This document shows positions 5,424 through 7,123 of a stretch of DNA of 7,123 bases, one piece after another; position 1 is the first letter of the stretch, and the number at the start of each line of letters is the position of its first letter. The translations under genes and the position numbers were made by a program. The notes beneath the pieces were generated by a model, which searched no databases, was not told the DNA's origin, and saw nothing but the letters and a program-made list of their open reading frames with translations. The DNA comes from Halanaerobiales bacterium. Lineage in GTDB: Bacteria; Bacillota_F; Halanaerobiia; Halanaerobiales; DTU029. The DNA lies in contig JADQBV010000131.1 in assembly GCA_016278415.1 (NCBI GenBank), forward strand, positions 1 through 7,123. The letters are read 5' to 3'.

Positions 5424-7123
5424 ATGAGCCGGGAAGAAAGTACTTTTGATGATTTTTTAAAAAAAGAAAGACAAATTCAGGAGAAGGAATTTAAGAAGAT
5501 TAAGCAGGATAAATATAATATGCTAGGAGCCTGGATTTTTACTATACCTATGATAATCTGGATGATTATTGAACAGGTTCTGGGTATTGTTTGGCCCAAT
5601 AAAATGTTTTTTAGTATAGGTATGCTATTTTTAGCAATACCCCCATTATTTCTATTTGGGAAAGACACCTTCACTACTGCCCTTAAGGCTGTAATTGACG
5701 GTAATGTAAATATGGATTTGTTGATAGCTATAGGTAGTGGAATAGCTTTTCTTACCGGGCTGGTGACGTTCTTTGCTCCAATAGCTAACTATATTGATGT
5801 TGCTGTAACGATTATTGCCTTTCATTTGACAGGTAGGTATTTTGAAGAAAAGGCAAAAGGAAGTATCTCACATGATATCGAAGAATTATTTGAGTTTAAA
5901 GAAGAAAAAGCTATAGTTGTTGAAGAACATCAGATTAATCAAATTCCAATTGAGGAACTTAAACCAGGAGATATTATATTGGTTAAATCAGATGAAACAA
6001 TACCAGCAGATGGTAGAATTATTAAAGGAAATGCAAAAATAGATGAATCAACCTTGACGGGAAGAAATTCTCCTGTACAAAAATCAGTTGGTGATGAGGT
6101 AATAGGTGCAACTATTAATCAGGACGGGTGTATTAAGGTAAAAGTTAGTAGAGTAGGTAAAGACAGCTATCTGTCACAGTTTATTAAAATGCTTGAAAAA
6201 ACAGAAAGTAGTAGCTTGGATATTCAGAAACACGCTGATAGGATTATCAGGATATTTGTACCGATGGTCTTAGTAATAGCGTTATCATCGGTTTTAATAT
6301 GGGTATTATTTCCAGTAGCTCTTCATACAATAGGAAACTGGGCCCACATGTATTTACCCTGGGTTAATCCTCAAATAGGGAGACTAAGTCTCGGTATTTT
6401 CTCAGCTATTGCAGTACTAGTTGTTGCCTGCCCCTGTGCACTAGGTATGGCAATTCCAACGGTATTATTAGTAGGAATTGAAATAGGAGAGGAAAATGGT
6501 ATTCTAATTCAAAATGATAAAACAATTGAGACTATGCAGGATGCTGATATCATTGCTTTTGATATGACAGGGGATATAACACAGGATCTATTAGACAAGA
6601 CAGAGTTTAGAAAAATAAATAAAGAACTTAATGAGCTGGGAATTGAAACTGCTATTATATGTGAAAAAGATAGGAAAACCGTAGAGAAATTATCCGACAA
6701 CGCTGATATTAATCTTGCTGTATCTGAAGTATCATCAGAAGAGGATAAACTGGCTGAATTAGAAAAGCTTAAAGAAAGATTTGGAGTTGTTGCAGTTATT
6801 GGAGATATCAGTAATGATTCAATGATGTTTACTGAGGCGGATGTAGGAATTGGTATTACTATAGGTGGTAATATAACTGCCAATAAAGCAGATTTTCTCT
6901 TGATTGAAGGCGAATTATCATCAGTTATAGGAGTAGTCAAATTATCTAGAATGATTTATAAAAAAGTCAGGGAAAATATTTTCTGGGCTATTATCTACAA
7001 TATCGTGGCTATACCATTTGCAATGCTTGCTTTTCTTCATCCTGTGATTGCAGAGTTAGTTATGGCCGGGAGTTCTATGTCAGTATTAGCAAATGCTAGA
7101 AAATTAAGAAGGAAAAATATAAA
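5424..7123 (+). CDS. degenerate P1B-type (CopA-like) ATPase lacking the nucleotide-binding domain, 3' end cut by window edge
   Basis: The frame is open from ATG 5424 (site GGGGGAG, 5412-5418) to the window edge, 566 codons with no stop. It aligns along its length with copper P1B-ATPases. There is a short charged N-terminus with no metal-binding HMA domain, and helices MA/MB lie at about 33-54 and 61-80. NMDLLIAIG opens M1 (96-104), and M2 ends near 137. The actuator domain is at about 150-260, M3 at about 275-298, and M4 carries CPCALG (336-341). The P-domain is split at about 376-390 and 405-495; M5 is at about 518-535 and M6 at about 538-557. Membrane residues that carry Cu+ in CopA are kept: C336, C338, Y525, N526, M547, S551. 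The catalytic parts are not. TGE is TGR (214), DKTGT is DMTGD (380-384), TGD is CEKD (413-416) and GDGIND is GDISND (460-465). Only about 80 residues separate D380 from G460, against roughly 190-200 in CopA, so the N-domain with its HP motif is absent. It is unlikely to pump; a sensing, chaperone or regulatory role is conjecture. The end resembles the normal CopA C-terminus, so little is missing. Confidence 0.85.
   Translation, partial: MSREESTFDDFLKKERQIQEKEFKKIKQDKYNMLGAWIFTIPMIIWMIIEQVLGIVWPNKMFFSIGMLFLAIPPLFLFGKDTFTTALKAVIDGNVNMDLLIAIGSGIAFLTGLVTFFAPIANYIDVAVTIIAFHLTGRYFEEKAKGSISHDIEELFEFKEEKAIVVEEHQINQIPIEELKPGDIILVKSDETIPADGRIIKGNAKIDESTLTGRNSPVQKSVGDEVIGATINQDGCIKVKVSRVGKDSYLSQFIKMLEKTESSSLDIQKHADRIIRIFVPMVLVIALSSVLIWVLFPVALHTIGNWAHMYLPWVNPQIGRLSLGIFSAIAVLVVACPCALGMAIPTVLLVGIEIGEENGILIQNDKTIETMQDADIIAFDMTGDITQDLLDKTEFRKINKELNELGIETAIICEKDRKTVEKLSDNADINLAVSEVSSEEDKLAELEKLKERFGVVAVIGDISNDSMMFTEADVGIGITIGGNITANKADFLLIEGELSSVIGVVKLSRMIYKKVRENIFWAIIYNIVAIPFAMLAFLHPVIAELVMAGSSMSVLANARKLRRKNI

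Noticed and set aside
5477..5674. Reverse-strand frame of 65 codons
   Set aside because: Antisense to the first membrane helices of the ATPase-like gene, no recognisable domain.
6509..6940. Reverse-strand frame of 143 codons, hydrophobic and Ser-rich
   Set aside because: It overlaps the P-domain of the ATPase-like gene. The + strand frame shows clear family motifs here, while the reverse product is compositionally odd and unrecognisable.
5424..7123. Calling the last gene a functional copper-exporting ATPase (copA)
   Set aside because: Loss of the TGE glutamate, the DKTGT lysine and threonine, and the N-domain is incompatible with the known transport cycle.

Overview
The window is AT-rich with mostly A/T-ending codons and strong AGGAGG-type ribosome binding sites. 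It carries oxygen-sensitive enzyme families: an acyl-CoA dehydratase activase system and an FbaB-type aldolase. This points to an anaerobic low-GC Firmicute, probably clostridial or halanaerobial. That placement is inference, because no rRNA or marker gene is present. All genes lie on the + strand.

Left part (1-530): the C-terminal end of an exported-type or PepSY-like protein with an acidic, His-containing tail. It is followed at once by a small membrane protein with a C-terminal SHOCT motif, and the pair ends at a good intrinsic terminator (499-528).

Middle (693-2211): a complete class I fructose-bisphosphate aldolase (fbaB), then a 451-base stretch without an intact gene. This stretch holds what looks like an internally deleted, out-of-frame OsmC-family relic (1831-1952). 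It also holds a long hairpin terminator (1956-2020), a widely spaced inverted repeat, a 10-bp-period direct repeat, and a 22-bp near-perfect palindrome (2150-2171) over the probable promoter of the next operon.

Right part (2212-5331): a tight three-gene operon encoding two proteins related to the subunits of 2-hydroxyacyl-CoA dehydratases (COG3580/COG3581-like) and their ATP-driven [4Fe-4S] activase (BadF/HgdC type). The activase probably fires electrons at low potential into the iron-sulfur partner pair. No CoA-transferase, dehydrogenase or transporter for a defined acyl-CoA substrate is present, so the substrate is unknown.

The last gene (5424 to the window edge, 566 codons, no stop) is the most unusual. 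It is a P1B copper-ATPase homologue that keeps the whole membrane domain and the predicted Cu+ ligands (CPC, YN, MxxSS). It has TGE changed to TGR, DKTGT changed to DMTGD, GDGIND changed to GDISND, and essentially no nucleotide-binding domain. It appears to be a maintained, non-pumping pseudo-ATPase, and only 92 bases without a clear terminator separate it from the activase operon.
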